Source: Accumulibacter sp. (lineage in GTDB: Bacteria > Pseudomonadota > Gammaproteobacteria > Burkholderiales > Rhodocyclaceae). From it: a stretch of DNA of 5,912 nt. The stretch covers positions 1 to 5,912 of the forward strand of contig JAISDL010000029.1 in the NCBI GenBank assembly GCA_031264825.1, given 5' to 3'. Positions 1 to 5,734 of this stretch are shown here, piece after piece (positions within the stretch are counted from its first letter, which is position 1; each line of letters begins with the position of its first letter). The notes under the pieces are model-generated. The model was not told the origin of the DNA. It did no database searches and worked only from the letters and a program-made list of their open reading frames with translations. Made by a program: the position numbers and the translations under genes.

Positions 1-66
1 CGCGGCGTCATTGTCGGCGATGATTTTTTGCGCCCAAATCCCGGGTTGTTTCACACTAACCTATAG
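1..66. other. Possible edge of a neighbouring gene, strand unresolved
   Basis: Two readings share the same codon boundaries and at most one can be real. On the plus strand the frame is open from base 1 to a TAG at 64-66 and would end a protein with RGVIVGDDFLRPNPGLFHTNL (split here as RGVIVGDDFL then RPNPGLFHTNL). The GVIVGDD part resembles the late strand of class I SAM methyltransferases, where GGVIxGDD is common; such a gene would converge on the GT41 gene. On the minus strand a GTG at 54-52 opens a frame to the window edge, giving MKQPGIWAQKIIADNDAA, with only a weak AGAGG about 12 bases upstream. GC content by codon position does not separate the two. The flanking base to the left is missing, so no firm call is possible. 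Confidence 0.3.
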
Positions 67-70
67 CCTC

Positions 71-150
71 TGTCCTCCGATGAGACCACTGAATACTGAA
101 AACAGATCACAATTCTGTCCTCTGTCCTCAGTCTTCTGTCCTCTGATCTC
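71..150. repeat. Degenerate 7-bp phased tandem repeat array
   Basis: From 81 to 150 the sequence falls into ten consecutive 7-base units. Units at 88 and 95 read ACTGAAT and ACTGAAA; units at 116, 123 and 137 all read TGTCCTC; 130 reads AGTCTTC and 144 reads TGATCTC. A further TGTCCTC lies at 71-77, three bases out of phase. Arrays of short 7-bp tandem repeats are known from intergenic DNA of several bacterial groups, including cyanobacteria; their function is generally unclear. This one lies downstream of the GT41 gene, with no convincing reading frame through it. The phasing is directly visible; any role is unknown. Confidence 0.8.
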
Positions 151-154
151 ACCA

Positions 155-231
155 CCAACCTATACCGCCCCATTCCATCATTCATGCGCATACGGAATCG
201 TTGGGCTTCGCTTCGCTCACCCCAACCTATG
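155..231 (-). repeat. Dispersed repeat element, left copy
   Basis: Positions 176-205 match the reverse complement of 5459-5488 at 29 of 30 bases. The boundary word GGCGGTATAGGTTGG (15 bases) occurs here on the minus strand at 155-169 and on the plus strand at 5428-5442; a related GCATAGGTTGGGG lies on the minus strand at 220-232. Positions 200-226 can form a hairpin with a GTTGGG/CCCAAC stem and a CTTCGCTTCGCTCAC loop. I recall GTTGGGCTTCGCTTCGC-type palindromes as common intergenic repeats in many bacterial genomes. The element overlaps the last codons and the stop of the GT41 gene. There is no T-run after the hairpin, so I do not call it an intrinsic terminator. Confidence 0.75.
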
Positions 232-2622
232 CGCGCCGGATCCCCCCAAGCAAATCTCCTCGAAGCACGCTTCGAGCTTACGGGCGAACTTCACGCTATC
301 GAAGAGGTCGGACGTTTCGCGTAGCGCGCGCGCCTTGTTCGAGATGCCGTCCCTGAATCCCTTGTCGCAGCAAAAGCGCCGGACGATCTCACGATACGCC
401 GCCGTATCGGACGCGACGAGTTCGGGCAAGCCGGCGGTGTGCAGCAGGCTACCCGCGACGCGCGACGCGAAAGCCTCGCCTTCGAGCGTCACGACGGGGA
501 CGCCGGCCCAGAGCGCGTCGGATGTTGTCGTGTGCCCGTTGCACGGGAAGGTGTCGAGCGCGAGGTCGGCGAGCGGCAGGCGCGCGAGGTGTTCGGCCTG
601 CGGTCGGCTTTCGGCAAAAACGATGCGCGACGGCGCGAGTCCCGCGGCTTCGGCAACGCGGCGAAGCGAAGCCTCTGCCCAACGGTTCGACGCCCAGAGC
701 CAAAGAACCGTTTCGGGGAATTCGCCAAGGATGTCGAGCCAAAGGGCAAACATTTCGGGCGTAATTTTGACCGTCTGGTTGAACGAGCAGAGAACGAGCG
801 CGCTTTCGTGCAAGCCTTCTTCCGCGCGCGTCGGCGTGGGCGCGCATTCGCGCACGCGACAGTTCGGCTGGTAGCAAGCCGGCAGACGGACGACGCGCTC
901 GCTGAACATCGAGTTGTTTTCCGGCGGCGCGACGTGCGCGTCGGCGATCAAAAACTCGACCCACGGCGCGTCGAGCGTTCCGGGGTAGCCGAGCCAACTG
1001 ATCTGGCGCGGCGCAAGGCGGTATTGCAGCCAGCGGCTGCAATTCCCTTCGGTATAACCCTTGAGGTCGATGAGTACGTCGAGTTCGAGCGCGGTGATGC
1101 GCGCGACGGCGTCGCGGTCGGGCATGCCCGCGAGTTCGACGAAGTGCTCGACGGCGTTCATGACGCGCGCGCGCATCGGGCTGGCATCGTCGACGCCGTA
1201 AGAGAGCGCGAAGACTTCAAAGCGCGCGCGGTCGTGCGCTTCAAGCATTTCGACCATCAGCCACGACGTTGCGTGCGCCTTGAAGTCGGACGAAAGATAG
1301 CCGACGCGCAGGCGTTCGCGCGGCGCGGCGCAGCGCCTCGTTTCACTTGGATCACTTACGCTTCCCATTCGGGGCTTTTTCAGCCGAGCGCTGTGGTTCG
1401 CGGCGCATCGCCGCTGAAGACGCGGCGTCGTTTCGGGGAGCGACAGCGTGATGAAAGGCGGAACGTCTGCCGTATCGTTCTCGACCGCGTACATCACGCG
1501 GCGGGTCAAGTCCTCCAGGCCGTCCCATTCGCAGAGGTGCATTTTTTGGAAGAGGAGATGCGCCGCGACCAAGCCATTCTCAGGGTCAACCGCGAGCGCG
1601 CGTTCGAGCGTCTCGACGGCGTCCCTCTTGCGTCCGGCGGCGAGATGCAACATGCCGAGGTTGAAAAGCGCCGCCGCGTTTTTGGGCTCCGCCGCGAGGA
1701 TTCGCGTGTAAAGCGCCCGCGCTTCGTCGCAACGATCGAGGTCGGAATAGAGATTCGCCAAATTGAGCATGATATTCGGTGAATCCGGCGAAAGTTCGAG
1801 CGCCGTCTCGTAAGCCGACACGGCTTGGTCGCGGGCGCCGACGCGCGCGTACGCAACACCTCGATTGAAGTGCAAAAGCGCGTTGCCGGGTTCGAGGCGA
1901 ACCGATGCGTCGAAGTGCGCGAGCGCCGCGTCGTCGTCTCCAGCCTTCGCGAGCGCCAGCGCGTACTTCGCGTGGTACGCCGCGTCATCCGGCGCGCGCG
2001 CGACGGTCTCGGCGTAATCGGCCAGCGCGGCGGCGGCGTTCCCGACACCCTCGTAAAGCTCGGCGCGCAAGGCGTACGCCGAAGCGTGCGGTGCAACTTC
2101 TATCCAGCGTTCGATCGCGGCAAAAGCTTCGGGGACGCGATTCTCCGCGACGAGCAGGCGCGAAAGGCGGACGAGCGCTTTCACTGAGACCGGCGCGCGT
2201 TCGAGCAGTCGACCCCATGCGGCGATCGCGTCGGCAAAGCGACCGACACTTTCGAGAACGCTCGCCAACCCGGAGAGATTCGCCGGCTCGGAAGGATTCA
2301 GGCGAACTGCTTCTTCAAAATGCGTCCGCGCCTCGTCGAGCCGCCCGGCCTTGAACAGCCGCGTTGCAAACGCGCGGCGGTAGTTGTCGGCGCGCGGATT
2401 CGCGGCGATCGCGCGCCGGACGAGGCGCTCGCCTTCGGCGGCGTTCCCGAGTTCGAAATGCGTTTCCCCAAGCAGGAAGACCGCGTCGGGCTGGCCGGGG
2501 AAGAGCTTCAAGCCGCGTTCGTAATATTCCCGCGCCTCGGCAAAACGCCCCGCGCGCGAACGCGCAAGGCCTTCGCCAAACAGCACCTGCGCACGAGCGA
2601 CACGCGAGGGGTCGATGCCCAT
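217..2622 (-). CDS. TPR protein with O-GlcNAc transferase-type (SPINDLY/GT41) domain
   Basis: This 801-residue protein has about ten TPR units (residues 11-350), a variable linker (about 390-435), and a GT41 catalytic region (436-790). The family transfers a sugar, classically GlcNAc from UDP-GlcNAc, to Ser/Thr of proteins. Visible motifs are LRVGYLSSDFKAH (438-450), whose His450 matches the N-terminal catalytic-region His of human OGT; WLGYPGT (543-549); FNQTVKITPE with Lys619 at the UDP-binding Lys; and DTFPCNGHTTTSDALWAG (690-707) with the His-Thr-Thr and Asp that contact UDP. No signal peptide or membrane segment is seen, so it is probably cytoplasmic. I chose ATG at 2622 over the TTG one codon upstream: the ATG overlaps the preceding TGA by one base. 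No Shine-Dalgarno is visible, which fits translational coupling. The last residues, HRLG, are encoded within a dispersed repeat. Sugar donor and target are not determinable; flagellin or another surface protein is possible, with no support in the window. Confidence 0.95.
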   Translation of the reverse strand: MGIDPSRVARAQVLFGEGLARSRAGRFAEAREYYERGLKLFPGQPDAVFLLGETHFELGNAAEGERLVRRAIAANPRADNYRRAFATRLFKAGRLDEARTHFEEAVRLNPSEPANLSGLASVLESVGRFADAIAAWGRLLERAPVSVKALVRLSRLLVAENRVPEAFAAIERWIEVAPHASAYALRAELYEGVGNAAAALADYAETVARAPDDAAYHAKYALALAKAGDDDAALAHFDASVRLEPGNALLHFNRGVAYARVGARDQAVSAYETALELSPDSPNIMLNLANLYSDLDRCDEARALYTRILAAEPKNAAALFNLGMLHLAAGRKRDAVETLERALAVDPENGLVAAHLLFQKMHLCEWDGLEDLTRRVMYAVENDTADVPPFITLSLPETTPRLQRRCAANHSARLKKPRMGSVSDPSETRRCAAPRERLRVGYLSSDFKAHATSWLMVEMLEAHDRARFEVFALSYGVDDASPMRARVMNAVEHFVELAGMPDRDAVARITALELDVLIDLKGYTEGNCSRWLQYRLAPRQISWLGYPGTLDAPWVEFLIADAHVAPPENNSMFSERVVRLPACYQPNCRVRECAPTPTRAEEGLHESALVLCSFNQTVKITPEMFALWLDILGEFPETVLWLWASNRWAEASLRRVAEAAGLAPSRIVFAESRPQAEHLARLPLADLALDTFPCNGHTTTSDALWAGVPVVTLEGEAFASRVAGSLLHTAGLPELVASDTAAYREIVRRFCCDKGFRDGISNKARALRETSDLFDSVKFARKLEACFEEICLGGSGAHRLG
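1324..1412 (-). repeat. 14-bp direct repeats bounding an in-frame 75-bp segment in the GT41 gene
   Basis: On the plus strand CGCGGCGCAGCGCC (1324-1337) and CGCGGCGCATCGCC (1399-1412) differ at one base and start exactly 75 bases apart. In the protein both copies encode RRCAA (residues 404-408 and 429-433). The 61 bases between them are about half GC and use codons that are rare in the rest of the gene (CGA, GGA, GTA, AGT, CCA). They encode a basic, low-complexity stretch of the linker between the TPRs and the catalytic domain. Removing one repeat plus the interior would leave the frame intact. Confidence 0.65.
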
Positions 2623-2624
2623 CA
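2620..2624 (-). promoter_or_regulatory. TGATG stop-start overlap (translational coupling site)
   Basis: On the minus strand the bases read TGATG: TGA (2624-2622) ends the GT9-like gene and ATG (2622-2620) starts the GT41 gene, sharing one A. The 20 or so bases upstream (TTTCGGCCTCGACCATTG) contain no clear Shine-Dalgarno sequence. Termination-reinitiation by the same ribosome is therefore the likely way the second gene is translated. The overlap is seen directly; the mechanism is inferred. Confidence 0.85.
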
Positions 2625-5279
2625 ATGGTCGAGGCCGAAAATCGTCGCCGCGTAGTCTTCGAGCGCCACGCGATAGCGCGCGCGGCTCGCGGCGACTTCG
2701 TCCCTGCGCGTGAACGCGGCGTCAGCGCCCGCCAGATCTCCCGTCGCGCGCAGGAGTTCGCCCAAGGCTCCGAGGGCTTCCATAAAGGTCGGGTCCGCGA
2801 CGATGGCCATTTCAAAGAAGCGGCGCGCCTCGTCGGTTTTACCGCGCCTCGTCAGGAGAACGCCGAGGCAATGATTGACGGCGGGGTCTTCGGGGATGGC
2901 CTTGCCCGATTCGGCGAGCACTTTGAACGCCTCGTCGTCCAAGCCGGCGTCCGCGAGCGCCAGGCCGAGTTGCGTGACGACGCTCGGCGCTTCGACCCCG
3001 AGCGCGACCGCGCGCGACAGCGCTTCGACGGCATCCTTGGCGCGCGCTTCCGCACGATATATCTTCCCGCGCAGTGCGAACTGCCACGCGAATTCGGGGT
3101 GCTTTTTTTCCAGAATATCGAGGACACGCAAGGCTTCGTCGGTCTTCCCTTCTCTCGAGAGCGCGAGCGCGACGTTGAACGCCGCATCCGCTCTCTGCGG
3201 CTTGAGGAGCGCCCACGTCGCCTCGCGCGCGTCGGCGCCAACCCATTTTTTCAAAGCGTCAGCGGCCTCGGTGACGACCGGCGCCCATTCGCCGAAAGCC
3301 TTCTGGCGGAATATCCGCATCGTCGGATACCAGAGACTGTCCGAACAATCGTACTCCCAGCGCCAGTCGGTGTCGAAGCGGTTCATGAGCCAGACCGGGA
3401 CGCCCATCGCGCCGGCGAGGTGGAGTACCGCCGTATCGACGCTGATCACGAGGTCGAGGTTCGCGACGATCGCCGCCGTATCGGCGAAGTCCTTCACCTC
3501 AGGCATCGGGTCAAAAATCTTTGCCGAGAGACCTTCGGCGTCGATCTCTCCGCGCGCGTCGCTTTTCGGCAGTTTTTGCAGCGAGACCCACGATATTCCA
3601 GGGATTTCGAAGAGCGGCACAAACTGCGAGAGCATCATATTTCGGCGGCCCGCCCCGCCATAGCCTTCGCTCCCCGACCAGACGAGTCCGACCTTTTTCC
3701 CGCCGAGCGCGGAGATCCCAGAGAGACGCGCGCTCCACTGTGAGATGAAAGCGTCGGGCAGACTCAAATAGGGTACGTCGGTCGGGATCGTCCACCTTGC
3801 CCCCGCAAGATGCCTGGGGAGCGACATCAGCGGGACGAAAAAATCCCCATTCGCCTTGTTTTCGTCGTATTGCACCGTGTTCACGATGAGTGTGACACTG
3901 TATTTTGCCGCGACGAGCGCAAAAAGGCGCGTCAGCGGAGAAAGACACCGGAAAAAAAGGCGTGCATTCGGGTAGCGCGCGCGTAGCGCGGCGAAATAGC
4001 GGACGAACTGGATGTTGTCACCCAAACCCTGCTCGGTATCGACGAAAAGGCTCTTTCCGTCGAGCGCCTCGCCCTTCCATTCGGGACAATCGAATTTCGC
4101 GTGTGAAGGATGGGCGCCCTTGTTTTCTTTTGCCTTGAGCGCGTGGCGTTGCTCGTAATCTTCCCAGCCGGCCTCGAAGTCGCCGAGCGCAAGCCGCATC
4201 AAACCGTAGTTGAATTTTACCTGCGCCGAATCGGGATCGGCAGACAGCGCTTGTTGGAAGGCGCCTTCGGCCTCGTCGAAACGCTGTTCGCCGTAAAAAA
4301 GTAGCGCGAGATTGTTCCACCCGCTAGAACCGTCCGGGTCGAGCGCGATCGCGCGTTGAAAAGACGCGCGCGCGTCTTCGCGTTGCCCCCGCCGATTCTG
4401 GCAGTTGCCAAGGTTGACGTAAGCTGGAGTCATTTCAGGGTTGAACTCAACCGCACGCGAATACTCGGCCTCGGCGCGCAAAAAGTCGCCCTCCATCTCA
4501 AATATGATACCGAGATTATTGTACGCGACAGCCAGACTTGGGTCGATTTCGAGCGCCTTTTCAAAGTAGCCGCGCGCTTTTGCGAGTTCGTCTTTTTCGC
4601 GCATCAGTTCGCCCATACAGCAATTCATTTGCGCGTTTTCGGGGTCGATTTTTCCCGATTCGAACAAGACCACGAAAGCTTCTTTGCGTCGCCCGGCGCG
4701 TAGGAGCGCGACTCCGAGGCCAGCATGAATATCGGGGGTATCAAGTCCACATTCGATCGCTTTTGAAAACGCGTCGGCGGCTTCGTCGTAACGCTTTTCA
4801 CTCAACAGAATTTTCCCGCGCAAGGCGCAGGCGTCGGCGAAATCGGGTTGCGCGTTCTCGATCGACTCGAGTTCGCGCAAAGCGTCGTCGTTTTTGTTCT
4901 GGTTCGAGAGCGCGATCGCCAAATTGAAAGACGCATCGGGGTTGTGCGGGTCGAGAACTTTCGCCATCCGGTACGCGGCTTCGGCGTCTGGCCAGCGCTT
5001 CAAGGCCGCGAGCATCGCGCCAAAGTCGTTGTGGTACGCCGCGCGTATCGGGTTGAGCTTCAACACGTCCCCGATCAGACCGACCGCTTCTTCGAGGCGC
5101 CCCTGCTCGTAGACGGCCTGCGCGAGAAAACGTAGCGCGTTCTCGTCGGTCGGGTTCACGGTACAGATTTCGCGCGCGAGACGCTCGGCTTCAGCAAATT
5201 CACGCGATTCAAAAAACCTTGCGGCGCGCTTCATCGGGTCGGGTTGGTCGGCGGATGGTTCCGGGTTGCACGCATTCAT
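2622..5279 (-). CDS. TPR-flanked GT9-like (heptosyltransferase-fold) glycosyltransferase
   Basis: This 885-residue protein has about ten TPR units at the N-terminus (residues 16-378), a glycosyltransferase domain (about 396-680) and about five more TPR units (697-865). The middle domain shows hallmarks of GT9/heptosyltransferase-like domains often attached to TPRs: DTEQGLGDNIQFVRYF (414-429), KKVGLVWSGS (528-537), FADTAAIVANLDLVISVDTA (598-617), His620 in VLHLAGAMGVPVW, and FDTDWRWE followed by WYPTMRIFRQ (650-659). GT9 enzymes transfer heptose or related sugars; substrate here is unknown. TPRs suggest a protein partner or acceptor. In most relatives I recall, the GT domain ends the protein, so the C-terminal TPR block is unusual; it aligns without gaps to residues 114-266. 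No signal peptide or membrane helix is seen. ATG at 5279 is supported by AAGGA six bases upstream; Met16 is a weaker alternative. It is the first gene of the operon with the GT41 gene. Confidence 0.92.
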   Translation of the reverse strand: MNACNPEPSADQPDPMKRAARFFESREFAEAERLAREICTVNPTDENALRFLAQAVYEQGRLEEAVGLIGDVLKLNPIRAAYHNDFGAMLAALKRWPDAEAAYRMAKVLDPHNPDASFNLAIALSNQNKNDDALRELESIENAQPDFADACALRGKILLSEKRYDEAADAFSKAIECGLDTPDIHAGLGVALLRAGRRKEAFVVLFESGKIDPENAQMNCCMGELMREKDELAKARGYFEKALEIDPSLAVAYNNLGIIFEMEGDFLRAEAEYSRAVEFNPEMTPAYVNLGNCQNRRGQREDARASFQRAIALDPDGSSGWNNLALLFYGEQRFDEAEGAFQQALSADPDSAQVKFNYGLMRLALGDFEAGWEDYEQRHALKAKENKGAHPSHAKFDCPEWKGEALDGKSLFVDTEQGLGDNIQFVRYFAALRARYPNARLFFRCLSPLTRLFALVAAKYSVTLIVNTVQYDENKANGDFFVPLMSLPRHLAGARWTIPTDVPYLSLPDAFISQWSARLSGISALGGKKVGLVWSGSEGYGGAGRRNMMLSQFVPLFEIPGISWVSLQKLPKSDARGEIDAEGLSAKIFDPMPEVKDFADTAAIVANLDLVISVDTAVLHLAGAMGVPVWLMNRFDTDWRWEYDCSDSLWYPTMRIFRQKAFGEWAPVVTEAADALKKWVGADAREATWALLKPQRADAAFNVALALSREGKTDEALRVLDILEKKHPEFAWQFALRGKIYRAEARAKDAVEALSRAVALGVEAPSVVTQLGLALADAGLDDEAFKVLAESGKAIPEDPAVNHCLGVLLTRRGKTDEARRFFEMAIVADPTFMEALGALGELLRATGDLAGADAAFTRRDEVAASRARYRVALEDYAATIFGLDH
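2733..3191 (-). repeat. Intragenic duplication, C-terminal copy (residues 697-849)
   Basis: Residues 697-849 align with residues 114-266 at a constant offset of 583 and no gaps. By hand count about 65 of 153 positions are identical. Shared stretches that are not TPR consensus include ALRGKI (152-157 and 735-740), ESGK (207-210 and 790-793) and an N-x-C-x-G pattern (219-223 and 802-806). This indicates copying of a TPR block rather than chance similarity between TPR units. The copy lies after the GT9-like domain. Confidence 0.8.
4482..4940 (-). repeat. Intragenic duplication, N-terminal copy (residues 114-266)
   Basis: This segment covers roughly TPR units four to eight of the GT9-like protein and is the partner of the C-terminal block. 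Both copies share the same off-length units (33-34 residues with CGLDTP or LGVEAP at one junction) in the same register, so the duplicated piece was a multi-unit block. Which copy came first cannot be decided here. Confidence 0.8.
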
Positions 5280-5285
5280 TTTGAT

Positions 5286-5290
5286 TCCTT
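5286..5290 (-). promoter_or_regulatory. Ribosome binding site of the GT9-like gene
   Basis: On the minus strand AAGGA lies six bases before the ATG at 5279 (AAGGAATCAAAATG). It decides the start of this gene in favour of Met1 over Met16. Confidence 0.8.
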
Positions 5291-5295
5291 ATCGG

Positions 5296-5332
5296 AAAAA
5301 ATTTTTCTGATTGTCTCACAATTCTCATTGTG
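5296..5332 (-). promoter_or_regulatory. Leader with overlapping inverted repeats and an A/T tract; candidate operator region
   Basis: Two inverted repeats share an arm: ATTGT-CTC-ACAAT (5310-5322) and CACAAT-TCTC-ATTGTG (5317-5332). Next to them, nearer the gene, is an A6T5 tract (5296-5306). This is the only AT-rich stretch upstream of the operon and lies 17-53 bases from the start codon, so the promoter probably sits here or just upstream. I could not find a convincing pair of -35 and -10 boxes; GACAAT on the minus strand is a weak -10 candidate without a good -35. The repeats could bind a dimeric regulator or form alternative RNA hairpins. Confidence 0.35.
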
Positions 5333-5355
5333 GTATTCCCGCCTGATGATCGCAT

Positions 5356-5392
5356 ACGTTGGGGTCGCATAGCTTGGGTAGGTATCCAACGT
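5356..5392. repeat. Hairpin, ACGTTGG/CCAACGT stem
   Basis: ACGTTGG at 5356-5362 pairs with CCAACGT at 5386-5392 across a 23-base loop that contains GCATAGCTTGGGTAGG. The words GCATACGTTGGGG and TTGGGTAGG resemble parts of the neighbouring dispersed repeat (GCATACGGAATCGTTGGG and ATAGGTTGGG), so this may be a decayed copy of it. Confidence 0.5.
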
Positions 5393-5399
5393 GTGATTT

Positions 5400-5424
5400 C
5401 GTAGGGGCACGGCGTGCCGTGCCC
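5400..5424 (+). repeat. GTAGGGGCACGG palindromic repeat, copy 1
   Basis: The core GGGCACGGCGTGCCGTGCCC (5405-5424) is a perfect palindrome with a 9-bp stem and a GT centre, preceded by CGTAG. The 25-base unit recurs inverted at 5595-5619 with 24 of 25 bases the same. From memory, GTAGGGGCACGG-type palindromes are frequent intergenic repeats in several bacterial phyla. It has no T-run and lies upstream of the operon, so a terminator role for the right-edge gene is possible but unsupported. Confidence 0.75.
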
Positions 5425-5427
5425 AGC

Positions 5428-5488
5428 GGCGGTATAGGTTGGGCTGCGCATTGCTACGCCCAACGATTCCGTATGCGGATGAATGATG
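5428..5488 (+). repeat. Dispersed repeat element, right copy
   Basis: It starts with GGCGGTATAGGTTGG (5428-5442), forms a hairpin with TTGGGC (5439-5444) and GCCCAA (5458-5463), and ends with the 30-base block 5459-5488 that matches the left copy (176-205) in opposite orientation at 29 of 30 bases. The loop (TGCGCATTGCTAC) differs from the left copy's CTTCGCTTCGCTCAC, so the outer blocks are conserved while the hairpin tips vary. No reading frame of interest crosses it. Confidence 0.75.
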
Positions 5489-5545
5489 TGACAAGGTGGG
5501 TTGGAAGCCATGAAAACGCGCCAATGTTTGCCGAAACGCCGAAAT

Positions 5546-5565
5546 TTCCTCCTTGTCAGGGGGAA
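5546..5565. repeat. Hairpin, TTCCTCC/GGGGGAA stem
   Basis: TTCCTCC (5546-5552) pairs with GGGGGAA (5559-5565), seven pairs including one G-T, around the loop TTGTCA. It lies between the two inverted 25-base palindromes and recalls the CCTTGTCAGGGGGA-type intergenic palindromes seen in many genomes. There is no evidence of function. Confidence 0.5.
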
Positions 5566-5582
5566 TGGATTACCGTATTCGC

Positions 5583-5626
5583 GGGTTCTTGGTTGGGCAC
5601 GGAACGCCGTGCCCCTACGAGAACCC
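5583..5626 (-). repeat. GTAGGGGCACGG palindromic repeat, copy 2, in a larger hairpin
   Basis: GGGCACGG (5595-5602) and CCGTGCCC (5607-5614) form an inner stem with loop AACG. Outside it GGGTTCT (5583-5589) pairs with AGAACCC (5620-5626), with unpaired bases between the stems. Positions 5595-5619 are the inverted partner of 5400-5424; the single difference destroys the perfect centre found in copy 1. Confidence 0.7.
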
Positions 5627-5693
5627 AACGCATCTGGCAATCGCCGTGACTCCCGATCCGATCCGCCCTATACCGGTTCTTCCCGATCGGTTT

Positions 5694-5728
5694 TCATCTG
5701 ATTCCTGACCTCTGATTCCTGATGCCTG
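5694..5728. repeat. Second 7-bp phased repeat array
   Basis: Five 7-base units in phase: TCATCTG, ATTCCTG, ACCTCTG, ATTCCTG, ATGCCTG, running into ATTGGGC at 5729. This resembles the array at 71-150 in unit length and in CTG/CCT words but has a different unit. It directly follows the stop codon of the right-edge gene. Confidence 0.7.
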
Positions 5729-5734
5729 ATTGGG

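Larger units (their letters stand above)
5280..5734. other. Non-coding interval of 455 bp made of repeats
   Basis: Apart from the operon leader (5280-5345) this interval is a mosaic of four kinds of short repeat: a long-loop hairpin, two inverted GTAGGGGCACGG palindromes, the dispersed TATAGGTTGGG element, and a 7-bp array. The open frames across it translate repeat sequence and look unlike proteins. Positions 5627-5693 show only small palindromes (ACCGGT and CCGATCGG) and nothing I can name. No tRNA or known RNA gene is recognisable. Confidence 0.7.

Noticed and set aside
71..150. CRISPR array
   Set aside because: Units are 7 bases, contiguous and degenerate, with no spacers of 30 bases or so and no cas gene.
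200..226. Intrinsic terminator after the GT41 gene
   Set aside because: The hairpin exists, but it starts within the last codons and is not followed by a T-run on the minus strand.
11..874. 287-codon plus-strand open frame from the left edge
   Set aside because: Its first part translates the 7-bp array and the dispersed repeat, and the rest lies antisense to the GT41 catalytic domain.
439..1782. 447-codon plus-strand open frame opposite the GT41 gene
   Set aside because: It is rich in Arg and lacks any recognisable fold. It is the mirror of a GC-rich coding frame whose minus-strand product has clear GT41 motifs.
2623..2625. TTG as the start of the GT41 gene
   Set aside because: It adds one residue before an ATG that overlaps the upstream stop codon; the ATG is the better choice.
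2364..3743. 459-codon plus-strand open frame spanning both large genes
   Set aside because: It crosses the boundary between two well-supported minus-strand genes and has the same shadow composition.
5310..5332. lac-type operator
   Set aside because: The minus-strand word GAATTGTGAGACAATC resembles the start of the lac operator, but the match is short and there is no LacI-type gene or sugar operon.
5359..5649. 96-codon open frame and overlapping frames in the upstream interval
   Set aside because: They run through several dispersed hairpin repeats and have no protein-like character or ribosome binding site.
5672..5695. Plus-strand terminator (ACCGGTT stem followed by TTTT)
   Set aside because: The stem needs two G-T pairs, and there is no plus-strand gene upstream for it to end.
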